Below, in pieces: positions 10,330 to 20,074 of a stretch of DNA of 64,000 nt. A program made the position numbers and the translations under genes. Positions within the stretch are counted from its first letter, which is position 1. Each line of letters begins with the position of its first letter. The notes beneath the pieces are model-generated. The model was not told the origin of the DNA. It ran no database searches and was given only the letters and a program-made list of their open reading frames with translations. Origin of the DNA: a bacterium (GTDB lineage: Bacteria > Bacillota > Bacilli > Lactobacillales > Streptococcaceae); assembly GCA_905221455.1 (NCBI GenBank), contig CAJNDF010000002.1:248001-312000 (forward strand), in the 5' to 3' direction.

Positions 10330-10753
10330 AAAAGAGAGACTTGAAAAAATTAGACGATTTGTGACAGATTATCAAATCGGTACACAAGAAGAAATCGTAG
10401 AACATTTGAAAGAGGCAGGAATCACTGCCACTCAAGCGACAGTATCCCGAGATATCAAAGAGCTAGGTATTGTCAAAATTCCTTTAAGAAACAATACTTA
10501 TGTTTATGAATTGCCAAAATCAATCGTAAAAAGTTTGCAACTGGCTGAAGACAATATCGAATCGGCAGAATTGATGGATAAGATGATCAATCTCCAAGTG
10601 ATTCCAGGAAATACGGCTTTTGTAAAAGCTCAGTTAATCGAGATTTTTGCGGACAAGATTTTTAGCTGTTTGGCTGATGATAGCTCGATTTTAGTTATTG
10701 CCAGAAGTGAAAGTCTAGCTGAGGAAATCTTTGAACAAGTAAAAAATTGGTAG
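10322..10753 (+). CDS. argR: ArgR/AhrC family arginine repressor
   Basis: A 143-residue two-domain regulator. The N-terminal winged helix (about 1-70) contains GTQEEIVEHLKEAGITATQATVSRDIKELG, and the C-terminal domain (about 80-143) carries the oligomerisation and arginine-binding region with PGNTAFVKAQLIEIF and CLADDSSILVIAR. Streptococci usually carry several ArgR paralogues; this one lies between tlyA and recN as in many Firmicutes, which corresponds to AhrC in that position. Six bases separate it from recN. Confidence 0.92.
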   Translation: MNKKERLEKIRRFVTDYQIGTQEEIVEHLKEAGITATQATVSRDIKELGIVKIPLRNNTYVYELPKSIVKSLQLAEDNIESAELMDKMINLQVIPGNTAFVKAQLIEIFADKIFSCLADDSSILVIARSESLAEEIFEQVKNW

Positions 10754-10759
10754 GTCTAT

Positions 10760-12427
10760 ATGTTACTTGAAATTTCGATAAAAAACTTTGCCATTATTGA
10801 GGCTATTTCCCTCAATTTTGAAAAGGGAATGACTGTCCTGACTGGTGAGACCGGCGCAGGGAAGTCGATTATCATTGATGCCATGAATATGATGTTGGGG
10901 GCTCGTGCGACGACAGATGTTATTCGTCATGGTGCGCCAAAGGCAGAGATTGAGGGGCTTTTCTCAGTTGAGAATAGTCGTCTTTTACAGGAAATTTTCG
11001 ATGAGCAAGGTTTGGAATTGGGTGATGAGATTATCATCCGTCGGGAAATTCTGCAAAATGGTCGGAGTATCAGCCGTGTCAATGGCCAGATGGTCAATCT
11101 GTCTGTTTTACGTGCTATTGGGCAACATCTTGTAGACATTCATGGTCAGCATGACCAGGAAGAGTTAATGCGTCCTCAACTTCATATTCAGATGTTGGAT
11201 GAATTTGGCGATGCAGCTTTTTGGGACTTGAAAGAAACCTATCAAACGAGTTTTGATGCTTATCGAAAAATGCGCAAGCAGGTTCTGGAAGTCAAGAAAA
11301 ACCAACAGGAACACAAGGCTCGTATTGAAATGTTGGAATTTCAAATGGCAGAGATTGAGGCTGCAAACTTGCAGGCTGGTGAAGATCTGGCTCTCAACCA
11401 AGAGAGAGATAAGCTTCTCAACCATAAAAATATTGCGGATACGCTGACCAATGCCTACAGCATGTTGGACAATGAAGAGTTCTCGAGTCTGGCCAATGTT
11501 CGTTCGGCCATGAATGACATGGAAAGTGTTGAAGAGTATGACCCTGACTACCGTGAAATTTCAAGTTCTCTGTCTGAGACCTACTATGTCTTAGAGGATA
11601 TTAGCAAGCGTTTGGAAGCTATTATTGAGGACCTTGATTTTGATGGCAATCGTCTCATGCAGGTTGAGAATCGTTTGGATCTCATTCATACTATTACCCG
11701 CAAGTATGGTGGGACTGTGGACGATGTTTTGCTTTATTTTGCCAAGATTACGGATGAATACAATCTCTTGACAGGCAATAACCTTTCGTCTGAGGACATG
11801 GAAGCAGAGCTTAAGAAGTTAGAAGTTAATCTTGTCGATTTGGCAGGACAGCTTGCATCTGCTCGTCATGACTTAGCTCAGCAGCTTGAAGCTGAGATTA
11901 AACAAGAACTGCAAGACCTTTATATGGAAAAAGCCCAGTTTCAGGTTCGTTTTAGCAAGGGTAAATTCAGTCGTGAGGGCAATGAAACGGTCGAGTTTTA
12001 CATTTCAACCAACCCTGGCGAAGACTTTAAACCCTTGGTCAAGGTTGCATCTGGTGGGGAATTATCCCGTCTCATGCTAGCCATTAAGTCTGCCTTTTCT
12101 CGCAAAGAAGGTAAGACTAGCATTGTCTTTGATGAGGTGGATACAGGAGTATCAGGTCGTGTAGCTCAAGCTATTGCACAGAAGATTCACAAGATTGGCC
12201 AGCATGGTCAGGTACTGGCTATTTCCCATTTGCCACAAGTGATTGCGATTGCGGATTATCAATTCTTTATTGAGAAGATTAGTAATGAGCATTCAACGGT
12301 TTCGACTGTTCGTCTTTTGACGGTTGAAGAGCGAGTGGAGGAAGTTGCCAAGATGTTGGCAGGCGATGATGTGACGGAAGCAGCCCTGATGCAAGCCAGA
12401 GAATTGTTGAGAAACAGGGAGAAATAA
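10760..12427 (+). CDS. recN: DNA repair protein RecN (SMC-like ATPase)
   Basis: SMC-family ATPase acting early at double-strand breaks and, in streptococci, in recombination and transformation-linked repair. The N-terminal Walker A is LTGETGAGKSIIIDAM (near residue 27), followed by the Q-rich HGQHDQEELM. Coiled-coil arms occupy about 150-360. The ABC signature VASGGELSRLMLAIK and Walker B TSIVFDEVDTGVSG lie near 430-470. Length 555 is typical. It is the second-last gene of a closely packed operon. Confidence 0.96.
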   Translation: MLLEISIKNFAIIEAISLNFEKGMTVLTGETGAGKSIIIDAMNMMLGARATTDVIRHGAPKAEIEGLFSVENSRLLQEIFDEQGLELGDEIIIRREILQNGRSISRVNGQMVNLSVLRAIGQHLVDIHGQHDQEELMRPQLHIQMLDEFGDAAFWDLKETYQTSFDAYRKMRKQVLEVKKNQQEHKARIEMLEFQMAEIEAANLQAGEDLALNQERDKLLNHKNIADTLTNAYSMLDNEEFSSLANVRSAMNDMESVEEYDPDYREISSSLSETYYVLEDISKRLEAIIEDLDFDGNRLMQVENRLDLIHTITRKYGGTVDDVLLYFAKITDEYNLLTGNNLSSEDMEAELKKLEVNLVDLAGQLASARHDLAQQLEAEIKQELQDLYMEKAQFQVRFSKGKFSREGNETVEFYISTNPGEDFKPLVKVASGGELSRLMLAIKSAFSRKEGKTSIVFDEVDTGVSGRVAQAIAQKIHKIGQHGQVLAISHLPQVIAIADYQFFIEKISNEHSTVSTVRLLTVEERVEEVAKMLAGDDVTEAALMQARELLRNREK

Positions 12428-12428
12428 G

Positions 12429-13157
12429 ATGACAGACTATTATGTAATTGGAGATGTTCACGGAAAAGCTGGGATGCTAGAAGACCTTCTCAAAACCTGG
12501 GATGGTCAGACCCAGTTGCTTTTTCTAGGAGATTTGATTGACCGTGGTGAGGATAGTCGCCGTGTTCTAGAGATGGTTAAGGACTTGGTCGATAATCAAG
12601 GGGCTATCTGTTTGTCAGGAAATCACGAGTATATGTTTTTGACTTGGCTCGATGACCCAGAAGAAAGCTATGACCACTATCGTCGCAATGGCGGAGATAC
12701 AACCATTAACTCTATCCTAGGTCGTCCCTTGGATGCCCCAGTTGATGGAGTAGAAGATGCCAAGCGTGTTGCTACTGAAGCGGCAGGCTTGGTCGAATTT
12801 ATTCGTCAAATGCCATTTGTAGTAGAGACAGACAAGTATATCTTTGTTCATGCAGGTATTGATTTGACCTTGGATGACTGGCATGAAACCACAGATTATA
12901 AGAAAGTCTGGCTTAGAAAACCATTCCACGAAGCCGAAAATCATACTGGAAAAACCATTGTCTTTGGTCATACACCAGTTTATGGTTTATTGAAGCAAGA
13001 GCGTGGTACAGCTGAGCTTTGGACTACAGAAGATGGCAAGATTGGGATGGATGGAGGAGCTGTTTATGGTGGTGTCCTTCATGGGATTGTCTTTACTGAC
13101 CAAGGAATGAAAGAACACTACTTTATCGAAAATGACGGCTTTGTCGCTGAAGATTAG
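12429..13157 (+). CDS. PPP-family metallophosphoesterase
   Basis: A 242-residue calcineurin-like phosphoesterase with the full PPP metal-binding signature: GDVHG (about 8-12), GDLIDRG (about 34-40) and GNHE (about 65-68), plus FVHAG and FGHTPVYG. Relatives dephosphorylate Ser/Thr/Tyr proteins or dinucleoside polyphosphates; the substrate cannot be chosen from sequence. It starts one base after the recN stop, so it belongs to the xseA-recN operon. Confidence 0.85.
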   Translation: MTDYYVIGDVHGKAGMLEDLLKTWDGQTQLLFLGDLIDRGEDSRRVLEMVKDLVDNQGAICLSGNHEYMFLTWLDDPEESYDHYRRNGGDTTINSILGRPLDAPVDGVEDAKRVATEAAGLVEFIRQMPFVVETDKYIFVHAGIDLTLDDWHETTDYKKVWLRKPFHEAENHTGKTIVFGHTPVYGLLKQERGTAELWTTEDGKIGMDGGAVYGGVLHGIVFTDQGMKEHYFIENDGFVAED

Positions 13158-13235
13158 TACTCCTAGCAGGGTATAGTCTTGTCAAAAAATCAAAAACAAT
13201 TTATAATAAATAGATACCCTGAAAGGAAGAGAATC

Positions 13236-15059
13236 ATGAACTTAGAAGAATTGAAAAAACGACAGGAGAAGATTCGTAACTTCTCTATTATCGCCCATAT
13301 TGACCATGGGAAATCGACTCTAGCAGACCGCATTTTGGAAAAGACGGAGACGGTTTCAAGTCGTGAAATGCAGGCTCAGCTGTTGGATAGCATGGATTTA
13401 GAGCGGGAACGTGGGATTACTATTAAGTTGAATGCCATTGAGCTCAATTATACTGCTAAAGATGGGGAAACTTATATTTTCCACTTGATAGACACACCTG
13501 GGCACGTGGACTTTACCTATGAAGTTTCACGTTCGCTAGCTGCCTGTGAGGGGGCTATTTTGGTGGTCGATGCTGCCCAAGGGATTGAGGCTCAAACTCT
13601 TGCTAACGTTTATCTAGCCTTGGACAATGATTTGGAAATCATGCCAGTCATTAATAAAATTGACCTGCCAGCAGCGGATCCTGAGCGCGTGCGTACAGAA
13701 ATTGAGGACGTCATTGGTTTGGATGCCAGTGAAGCAGTCTTAGCATCAGCTAAAGCTGGTATCGGTATTGAAGAAATCCTCGAGCAAATCGTAGAAAAAG
13801 TGCCAGCGCCAACAGGTGATGTGACGGCGCCACTGAAGGCATTGATTTTCGACTCTGTTTACGATGCTTACCGTGGGGTTATCCTCCAAGTTCGCGTCAT
13901 GGACGGAGTGGTCAAACCAGGCGATAAGATTCAGCTCATGAGCAATGGCAAGACCTTTGATGTTACCGAAGTCGGTATTTTTACACCCAAAGCAGTTGGT
14001 CGTGATTTCCTTGCGACTGGTGACGTTGGTTATATTGCGGCTTCTATCAAGACGGTTCAGGACACTCGTGTCGGGGATACCGTTACCTTGGCAACCAATC
14101 CTGCGGCAGAGCCATTACATGGCTACAAGCAGATGAATCCTATGGTTTTTGCGGGTCTCTACCCAATTGAGTCAAACAAGTACAATGACCTTCGTGAAGC
14201 CCTTGAAAAATTGCAACTAAATGATGCCAGCTTGCAGTTTGAACCAGAAACATCTCAGGCACTTGGATTTGGTTTCCGTTGTGGTTTCCTTGGACTTCTC
14301 CATATGGATGTTATCCAAGAACGTCTGGAGCGCGAGTTCAATATCGACCTCATTATGACAGCTCCTTCCGTTATTTACAAGGTTAATTTGACCGACGGGG
14401 AGTCTATGGATGTGTCTAACCCATCTGAATTCCCAGATCCAACCAAGATTGCGACTATTGAAGAGCCATATGTTAAAGCGCAAATCATGGTACCGCAGGA
14501 GTTTGTTGGAGCAGTCATGGAGCTAGCTCAGCGCAAGCGTGGTGACTTTGTGACTATGGATTATATAGATGATAACCGTGTTAATGTCATCTATCAAATT
14601 CCACTTGCTGAAATCGTCTTTGACTTCTTTGATAAGCTCAAGTCCTCGACGCGTGGTTATGCAAGCTTTGACTATGAATTGTCAGAGTATCGCCCATCTA
14701 AGCTGGTGAAAATGGATATCCTTCTCAATGGAGACAAGGTGGACGCCCTCAGCTTTATCGTTCATAAGGACTTTGCCTACGAACGTGGGAAACTCATCGT
14801 TGATAAGCTCAAGAAAATCATCCCTCGTCAACAATTTGAGGTGCCAATTCAAGCAGCAATTGGACACAAAATCGTGGCTCGTACGGATATCAAGGCCCTT
14901 CGTAAGAACGTACTTGCTAAGTGTTACGGTGGTGACGTTTCTCGTAAACGCAAACTCCTTGAAAAACAAAAAGCTGGTAAGAAACGCATGAAAGCTATCG
15001 GATCAGTAGAAGTTCCGCAAGAAGCCTTCCTCAGCGTCTTGAGTATGGATGAAGAGTAG
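13236..15059 (+). CDS. lepA: Elongation factor 4 (LepA)
   Basis: Ribosome-bound GTPase related to EF-G that can back-translocate stalled ribosomes or help initiation. GTPase motifs are G1 [10 protein letters not shown]3 DTPGHVDF and G4 NKIDLP, followed by domain II, the EF-G-like domains and the LepA-specific C-terminal domain ([40 protein letters not shown] as split motifs). The frame extends up to a TTG at 13179, but ATG 13236 has a strong AGGAAG and gives the standard N-terminus [10 protein letters not shown] and 607 residues. A terminator follows. Confidence 0.97.
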   Translation: MNLEELKKRQEKIRNFSIIAHIDHGKSTLADRILEKTETVSSREMQAQLLDSMDLERERGITIKLNAIELNYTAKDGETYIFHLIDTPGHVDFTYEVSRSLAACEGAILVVDAAQGIEAQTLANVYLALDNDLEIMPVINKIDLPAADPERVRTEIEDVIGLDASEAVLASAKAGIGIEEILEQIVEKVPAPTGDVTAPLKALIFDSVYDAYRGVILQVRVMDGVVKPGDKIQLMSNGKTFDVTEVGIFTPKAVGRDFLATGDVGYIAASIKTVQDTRVGDTVTLATNPAAEPLHGYKQMNPMVFAGLYPIESNKYNDLREALEKLQLNDASLQFEPETSQALGFGFRCGFLGLLHMDVIQERLEREFNIDLIMTAPSVIYKVNLTDGESMDVSNPSEFPDPTKIATIEEPYVKAQIMVPQEFVGAVMELAQRKRGDFVTMDYIDDNRVNVIYQIPLAEIVFDFFDKLKSSTRGYASFDYELSEYRPSKLVKMDILLNGDKVDALSFIVHKDFAYERGKLIVDKLKKIIPRQQFEVPIQAAIGHKIVARTDIKALRKNVLAKCYGGDVSRKRKLLEKQKAGKKRMKAIGSVEVPQEAFLSVLSMDEE

Positions 15060-15113
15060 ATTTTCAAAATAGTTTTTATTGTGTATAAGGCGTTAATATA
15101 AGAAAAAAATGAT

Positions 15114-15138
15114 AAACAGGCTGAAAAGGCCTGTTTTT
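15114..15138 (+). terminator. Rho-independent terminator after lepA
   Basis: Eight-bp stem AAACAGGC with GCCTGTTT, 7-base loop and six Ts. Confidence 0.92.
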
Positions 15139-15160
15139 TGCATTTAGAATAGGATTAAAT

Positions 15161-15281
15161 TGTTTAAAGTGTTTGTTTTTACTGTTTGTTTTGATTGTAA
15201 AGATAAAAAATAAACAAAATAATCAAAAGAAGACAAAAAACAACAAAAAATATTGACAACGATTTCATATAGTGTTATACT
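15161..15281 (+). promoter_or_regulatory. gat/lac PTS promoter with overlapping cre site and TGTTTG repeats
   Basis: TTGACA (15253-15258) and TATACT (15276-15281) are 17 bases apart. Bases 15253-15268 match the CcpA cre consensus WTGNNARCGNWWWCAW at every position and cover the -35, so carbon catabolite repression is very likely. Upstream, TGTTT/TGTTTG motifs at 15161, 15170 and 15183 resemble the DeoR/LacR-type repeats also seen before lacA. Confidence 0.8.
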
Positions 15282-15317
15282 TATAACATAAAGTTAATGG
15301 AAAGAAGGGAAAACCTT

Positions 15318-15794
15318 ATGGGATTAGATCATTTCTTTGACAAAAACCTTGTGTTTTGTTTAGAAGCGAATAATCAAGAACATCTCTTTGATCAGGTTGC
15401 AACTTTATTGGAAGAACGAGAGATCGTAACTCCAACCTATCGCGAAGCCTTGATCACGCGTGAAAAGTCATTTCCAACTGGCTTAGATATGGAATTTTTA
15501 GGTAAGGATTTGCCGAATGTGGCTATTCCTCACACAGATACGATTCATAATCTTGCTGAAAAAGTTGTGGTCGTTCGTCTAGATAAACCTGTAACTTTCC
15601 ACAATATGATTGCGCCAGATAAGGAAGTAGAAGTATCCTTACTCTTCTTTATCATTAATAACTCAAGTTCAAGTCAAACCAACATTCTTGCTCAGTTGAT
15701 GGACTTCTTTACTGGAAATGGTCATCTTGAAGACTTATCAAAAATTTCTGAACCAGAAGCCCTTTATGCTTATATTGCTGAAGCAATCGCTTAA
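15318..15794 (+). CDS. gatA: PTS EIIA, galactitol/fructose family
   Basis: A 158-residue cytoplasmic EIIA of the PTS_EIIA_2 type, which takes phosphate from HPr and passes it to EIIB. The phosphorylated His lies in NVAIPHTD (about residue 68). ATG 15318 is preferred to the in-frame ATG at 15297 because GAAGGG sits about 9 bases before it. First gene of a IIA-IIB-IIC set directly upstream of lacX/lacABCD; in S. gordonii an equivalent gat-type system imports galactose as galactose-6-phosphate, which feeds the tagatose pathway. Galactose is therefore the likeliest substrate, by context. Confidence 0.85.
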   Translation: MGLDHFFDKNLVFCLEANNQEHLFDQVATLLEEREIVTPTYREALITREKSFPTGLDMEFLGKDLPNVAIPHTDTIHNLAEKVVVVRLDKPVTFHNMIAPDKEVEVSLLFFIINNSSSSQTNILAQLMDFFTGNGHLEDLSKISEPEALYAYIAEAIA

Positions 15795-15832
15795 TCTTGT
15801 CTATTAAAAATATTAAATCGGAGGAAATCCAT

Positions 15833-16138
15833 ATGATTAAAATTCTTGCCGCCTGCGGTGCAGGTGTTAACTCAAGCCACCAAATTAAAAGTGCTCTTGA
15901 AGAAGAACTTTCAAACCGTGGTTACGATGTTCACTGTGATGCAGTTATGGTTAAGGACGTCAACGAAGACCTTATTAAAGGTTATGACATCTTTACACCA
16001 ATTGCTGCGACAGACCTTGGTTTTGATCCAGGTATTCCAGTTATCGAAGCTGGACCAATCTTATTCCGTATCCCAGCTATGAGTGCTCCAGTATATGATA
16101 ATATTGAAGCAGCTATCAAAGAACACGGATTAAGCTAA
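15833..16138 (+). CDS. gatB: PTS EIIB, galactitol family
   Basis: A 101-residue EIIB with the N-terminal phosphocysteine loop ILAACGAGVNSS (Cys at about residue 7), the GatB-type pattern. ATG 15833 follows GGAGGA by 8 bases; an in-frame TTG at 15797 is not needed. Receives phosphate from the upstream EIIA and passes it to the sugar in EIIC. 38 bases after gatA. Confidence 0.88.
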   Translation: MIKILAACGAGVNSSHQIKSALEEELSNRGYDVHCDAVMVKDVNEDLIKGYDIFTPIAATDLGFDPGIPVIEAGPILFRIPAMSAPVYDNIEAAIKEHGLS

Positions 16139-16184
16139 TTCTAATTTGTTAACATTCATATAACATAAAAAGGGAGGAACTGTT

Positions 16185-17660
16185 ATGGATGCAATATTTG
16201 ACCTAATCAAAAAGGTCTTTACACCCGTCTTAGATATGGGTGGACCTGTCATCATGTTGATCATTTTGACAATATTGGCTCTACTTTTTGGAGTGAAATT
16301 CTCCAAAGCGCTTGAAGGTGGTATCAAACTTGCCATCGCCCTTACTGGTATCGGTGCTATCATCGGTATGCTAAACACTGCTTTCTCAGCGTCACTTGCA
16401 AAATTCGTTGAAAATACTGGTATTCAATTGAGTATTACCGACGTTGGTTGGGCACCACTTGCTACAATCACTTGGGGTTCTGCTTGGACACTTTACTTCT
16501 TGCTCATCATGTTGATTGTCAACATAGTGATGCTTGCTATGAAGAAAACAGATACACTTGACGTTGATATCTTCGATATCTGGCACTTGTCTATCACAGG
16601 TCTTTTGATTAAATGGTATGCAGACAACAACGGTGTGAGCCAAGGGGTTTCACTATTGATTGCTACAGCAGCTATTGTACTTGTTGGGGTTCTTAAAATC
16701 ATCAACTCTGACTTGATGAAACCTACATTTGATGACCTTCTTAATGCACCAAGTTCATCTCCAATGACTTCAACTCACATGAACTACATGATGAACCCAG
16801 TTATCATGGTTTTGGATAAGATTTTTGAAAAATTCTTCCCAGGTCTTGATAAATATGACTTTGACGCTGCTAAATTGAACAAGAAAATCGGTTTCTGGGG
16901 ATCTAAATTCTTTATCGGTTTCATCCTTGGTATCGTTATCGGTATTATGGGAACTCCACATCCAATTGAAGGTGTTGTTGATGCAGATAAATGGCGTCTC
17001 GTTATCAAAGGTTGGTTGTCTCTTGGTTTGACTGCTGGTGTATCTTTGGAACTCTTCTCACTTATTGGTTCATGGTTCATCGCCGCTGTAGAACCTCTTT
17101 CACAAGGTATTACAAACGTTGCTACTAAACGTCTTCAAGGACGTAAATTCAACATCGGTCTTGACTGGCCATTCATCGCTGGTCGTGCTGAAATCTGGGC
17201 TTGTGCCAACGTACTTGCACCAATCATGTTGATTGAAGCAGTGCTTCTTTCAAAAGTCGGAAATGGTATCTTGCCACTTGCTGGTATCATCGCTATGGGT
17301 GTTACTCCAGCTCTCTTGGTTGTAACACGTGGTAAATTGCTCCGTATGATTATCTTCGGAACACTCTTGTTGCCACTCTTCCTTCTTTCAGGTACACTTA
17401 TCGCACCATTTGCAACAGAACTTGCTAAAGGTGTAGGTGCCTTCCCAGCAGGTGTGAGCGAAACTCAATTGATCACTCACTCAACTCTTGAAGGACCAAT
17501 CGAAAAACTTCTTGGTTGGACAATTGGTAACACTACAACAGGTGATATCAAAGCAATCCTTGGTGCTGTAGTCTTCCTTGTATTCTATATCGGTATCTTT
17601 GCTTGGTACAGAAAACAAATGATCAAACGTAACGAAGAGTACGCAGCAAAAGCAAAATAA
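16185..17660 (+). CDS. gatC: PTS EIIC, galactitol family permease
   Basis: A 491-residue membrane permease with about ten or more hydrophobic segments, of the EIIC-Gat type. Recognisable segments are VFTPVLDMGGPVIM near the N-terminus, GITGI-like glycine-rich helices and GVTPALLVVTRGKLLRM in the second half. Forms the sugar-conducting part of the probable galactose PTS with the two upstream genes. RBS GGAGG. The 3' side has a BOX repeat and a hairpin before the next gene. Confidence 0.88.
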   Translation: MDAIFDLIKKVFTPVLDMGGPVIMLIILTILALLFGVKFSKALEGGIKLAIALTGIGAIIGMLNTAFSASLAKFVENTGIQLSITDVGWAPLATITWGSAWTLYFLLIMLIVNIVMLAMKKTDTLDVDIFDIWHLSITGLLIKWYADNNGVSQGVSLLIATAAIVLVGVLKIINSDLMKPTFDDLLNAPSSSPMTSTHMNYMMNPVIMVLDKIFEKFFPGLDKYDFDAAKLNKKIGFWGSKFFIGFILGIVIGIMGTPHPIEGVVDADKWRLVIKGWLSLGLTAGVSLELFSLIGSWFIAAVEPLSQGITNVATKRLQGRKFNIGLDWPFIAGRAEIWACANVLAPIMLIEAVLLSKVGNGILPLAGIIAMGVTPALLVVTRGKLLRMIIFGTLLLPLFLLSGTLIAPFATELAKGVGAFPAGVSETQLITHSTLEGPIEKLLGWTIGNTTTGDIKAILGAVVFLVFYIGIFAWYRKQMIKRNEEYAAKAK

Positions 17661-17680
17661 TGCGCTCCTATAAAATGTAA

Positions 17681-17830
17681 GCTCAATGAAAATCAAAGAG
17701 CAAACTAGGAAGCTAGCCGCAGGTTGCTCAAAACACAGTTTTGAGGTTGTAGATAAGACTGACGAAGTCAGTGAACATATCTACTGCAAGGCGACGCTGA
17801 CGAAGTTTGAATTGGATTTTCGCAGAGTGT
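17681..17830 (-). repeat. BOX element (boxA-boxB-boxC)
   Basis: Bases 17781-17802 match the standard BOXA1R primer target with one mismatch. Reading on the minus strand, a boxA-like part (about 17830-17780) is followed by the boxB-like ACTGACTTCGTCAGT palindrome (about 17757-17771) and a boxC-like part ending near 17681. This gives the A1-B1-C1 form typical of pneumococcus and close relatives. It lies between gatC and the epimerase gene and may add RNA structure to the read-through transcript. Confidence 0.9.
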
Positions 17831-17839
17831 AAATTGTTG

Positions 17840-17892
17840 AAACTAGGTTGTCATACCTTCTAGGAGTGACAGCCTAGTTTTGTATAAATTAT
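17840..17892 (+). terminator. Terminator-like hairpin between gatC and the epimerase gene
   Basis: A 14-bp stem (17840-17853 with 17877-17890, one G-U pair) and a 23-base loop. The T run after it is short (TTTTGT), so termination may be partial. Confidence 0.55.
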
Positions 17893-17911
17893 CAAGAAAT
17901 CGGAGAAAATA

Positions 17912-18808
17912 ATGCTAATTGAATTAAAATCAGAACAATTAAGAGTTCAATTTAACAGTTTTGGTGGGGCTCTTTCTTCTATAAAAGATGCTGAAGGTCT
18001 TGAGTATTTGTGGCAAGGAGATGCTACTTATTGGAGTGGACAAGCTCCTGTTCTTTTCCCCATTTGTGGTTCATTGAGAGAGGATACAGCACTTTATATA
18101 GATGAGAAGGGGCAAGAAAGCAAAGGAAAGATTCCTCGTCATGGTTTGGTTCGCAAGAAAGAGTTTGAATTAGTTGAACAGACAGATAAGAGTGTAACTT
18201 TTGCAATTGAAGATGATGAGAACAGCTATCAGAACTACCCATATCATTTCCGCCTAGAAATCACTTATAGCCTTACTGGAAAGACAGTAAGGACTCAATA
18301 CAAAATTTTCAATAAAGAAACTAGCAAGGTCATGCCTTACTTTATTGGTGGACATCCAGGCTTTAATTGTCCTCTACTGGATGATGAAGTCTATGAAGAT
18401 TATTATCTAGAGTTTGAGAAAGAAGAGACTTGCTCTGTTCCACGTCCTTTCCCAGAAACAGGTATGTTGGATTTCCAAGATAGAAGTCCATGGCTAGAAG
18501 GTCAAAAAGAAGTAGACCTCAGCTATGATTTGTTCAGTACAGATGCAGTTACCTTAGATGAATTGCAATCTAGAACAATTGCCCTTCGTTCCCGTAAACA
18601 TGATAAGGGATTGAAAGTTCGTTTCGCAGAGTTTCCAAATCTCATTATATGGTCAACTTTGAATAAAGGTCCTTTCATTGCTTTTGAACCATGGTCTGGC
18701 TTGTCAACATCCCTTGAAGAAGGAGATCATCTAGAAGAGAAGAAGAATGTTCGTCTCCTAGAACCTGGTCAAGTGGATCAAATTGGTTTTGATATCGAAA
18801 TTTTTTAG
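17912..18808 (+). CDS. lacX: Aldose 1-epimerase family protein (LacX-like)
   Basis: A 298-residue beta-sandwich protein of the galactose mutarotase/LacX family. Visible motifs are PVLFPICGSLRED, GKIPRHGLVR and PYFIGGHPGF, the last two carrying the histidines expected around the sugar C1. LacX occurs with lactose operons of lactococci and streptococci and probably interconverts anomers of galactose or a phosphorylated form. It lies between the gat PTS genes and lacABCD. Whether it is catalytically active cannot be decided by eye. Confidence 0.82.
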   Translation: MLIELKSEQLRVQFNSFGGALSSIKDAEGLEYLWQGDATYWSGQAPVLFPICGSLREDTALYIDEKGQESKGKIPRHGLVRKKEFELVEQTDKSVTFAIEDDENSYQNYPYHFRLEITYSLTGKTVRTQYKIFNKETSKVMPYFIGGHPGFNCPLLDDEVYEDYYLEFEKEETCSVPRPFPETGMLDFQDRSPWLEGQKEVDLSYDLFSTDAVTLDELQSRTIALRSRKHDKGLKVRFAEFPNLIIWSTLNKGPFIAFEPWSGLSTSLEEGDHLEEKKNVRLLEPGQVDQIGFDIEIF

Positions 18809-18821
18809 TTAAAAAAACACA

Positions 18822-18906
18822 AAAACAAACATTAACTGTTGACTTTTTCCGGAAATAGGAGTATATTATGTTTGTAAGCAACAAATGATGTTTGCAACAA
18901 ACAAAT
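18822..18906 (+). promoter_or_regulatory. lacA promoter and probable LacR operator
   Basis: TTGACT (18839-18844) and TATATT (18862-18867) are 17 bases apart. Immediately downstream TGTTTG recurs at 18869 and 18889, each followed by a CAA-rich half (CAACAAA, CAACAAACA). This is the kind of repeated TGTTTG array bound by DeoR-family LacR. A further CAAACA lies at 18825. A long leader of about 220 bases separates the promoter from lacA. Confidence 0.7.
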
Positions 18907-19092
18907 AATCACTTGTTATATTCTCTTTGAAAGAGAGATTATTTCTAGGAAATTGATTTCCTAAACTTGAATAAGGTGTTATTCATCTTATTCAATCAAA
19001 TTTGTCAATAAACTGCTAGAAAATCTTTTGTAGGTAAACTGCTAACTATAAAAGTCTTTACTAGCCTAGAAAAATAAAAAGGAGTATACAAT

Positions 19093-19518
19093 ATGTCTAT
19101 TGTTATCGGTGCAGATGCTGCAGGTTTGAGATTGAAAGAAGTTGTGAAAGACTTCTTGGAAAAAGAAAACTTCCACGTTGTGGATGTTACAGCTGAAGGT
19201 CAAGACTTTGTTGATGTGACTCTTGCTGTTGCTGCAGAAGTAAATAAAGAAGAACAAAACCTTGGTATTGTAATTGATGCTTATGGAGCTGGTCCATTCA
19301 TGGTTGCAACTAAAATCAAAGGAATGGTTGCTGCAGAAGTTTCTGACGAACGTTCAGCTTATATGACTCGTGGCCACAACAACTCACGTATGATCACTAT
19401 GGGTGCACAACTTGTTGGTGATGAATTAGCTAAAAATATTGCTAAAGGATTTGTTAACGGTAAATACGACGGTGGACGTCACCAAATTCGTGTTGATATG
19501 TTGAACAAAATGTGTTAA
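19093..19518 (+). CDS. lacA: Galactose-6-phosphate isomerase subunit A
   Basis: With LacB it converts galactose-6-phosphate to tagatose-6-phosphate. 141 residues, RpiB/LacAB fold, opening [20 protein letters not shown], with the conserved [17 protein letters not shown] and [15 protein letters not shown] segments. RBS GGAG. First of the lacABCD genes. Confidence 0.96.
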   Translation: MSIVIGADAAGLRLKEVVKDFLEKENFHVVDVTAEGQDFVDVTLAVAAEVNKEEQNLGIVIDAYGAGPFMVATKIKGMVAAEVSDERSAYMTRGHNNSRMITMGAQLVGDELAKNIAKGFVNGKYDGGRHQIRVDMLNKMC

Positions 19519-19548
19519 TTAGATTACAGTAAGAAAGGTAAGATCAAA

Positions 19549-20064
19549 ATGAAAATTGCAATTGGATGTGACCACATCGTAACAGATGAAAAAATGGCGG
19601 TTTCAGAATTTTTGAAATCAAAAGGATATGAAGTCATTGACTTTGGTACATATGACCATACACGTACTCACTACCCAATCTTTGGTAAAAAAGTTGGTGA
19701 AGCTGTAACTAGCGGTCAAGCTGATCTTGGAGTATGTATCTGTGGTACTGGTGTTGGTATCAACAACGCTGTAAATAAAGTTCCAGGTGTCCGTTCTGCC
19801 TTGGTTCGTGATATGACAACAGCTCTTTATGCTAAAGAACAATTGAACGCTAACGTTATTGGTTTTGGTGGTAAAATTACTGGTGAATTGCTCATGTGTG
19901 ATATCATCGAAGCTTTCATCCATGCTGAATACAAACCATCTGAAGAAAATAAGAAATTGATTGCGAAAATTGAACATGTTGAAACACATAATGCACATCA
20001 AGCGGATTCAAACTTCTTTACAGAATTCCTTGAAAAATGGGATCGCGGAGAATACCACGACTAA
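19549..20064 (+). CDS. lacB: Galactose-6-phosphate isomerase subunit B
   Basis: A 171-residue RpiB-type partner of LacA. The GCDHIV N-terminus, the [20 protein letters not shown] active-site loop (Cys near residue 66) and the [14 protein letters not shown] segment are diagnostic. 30 bases after lacA. Confidence 0.96.
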   Translation: MKIAIGCDHIVTDEKMAVSEFLKSKGYEVIDFGTYDHTRTHYPIFGKKVGEAVTSGQADLGVCICGTGVGINNAVNKVPGVRSALVRDMTTALYAKEQLNANVIGFGGKITGELLMCDIIEAFIHAEYKPSEENKKLIAKIEHVETHNAHQADSNFFTEFLEKWDRGEYHD

Positions 20065-20074
20065 GAGGTAGCAT

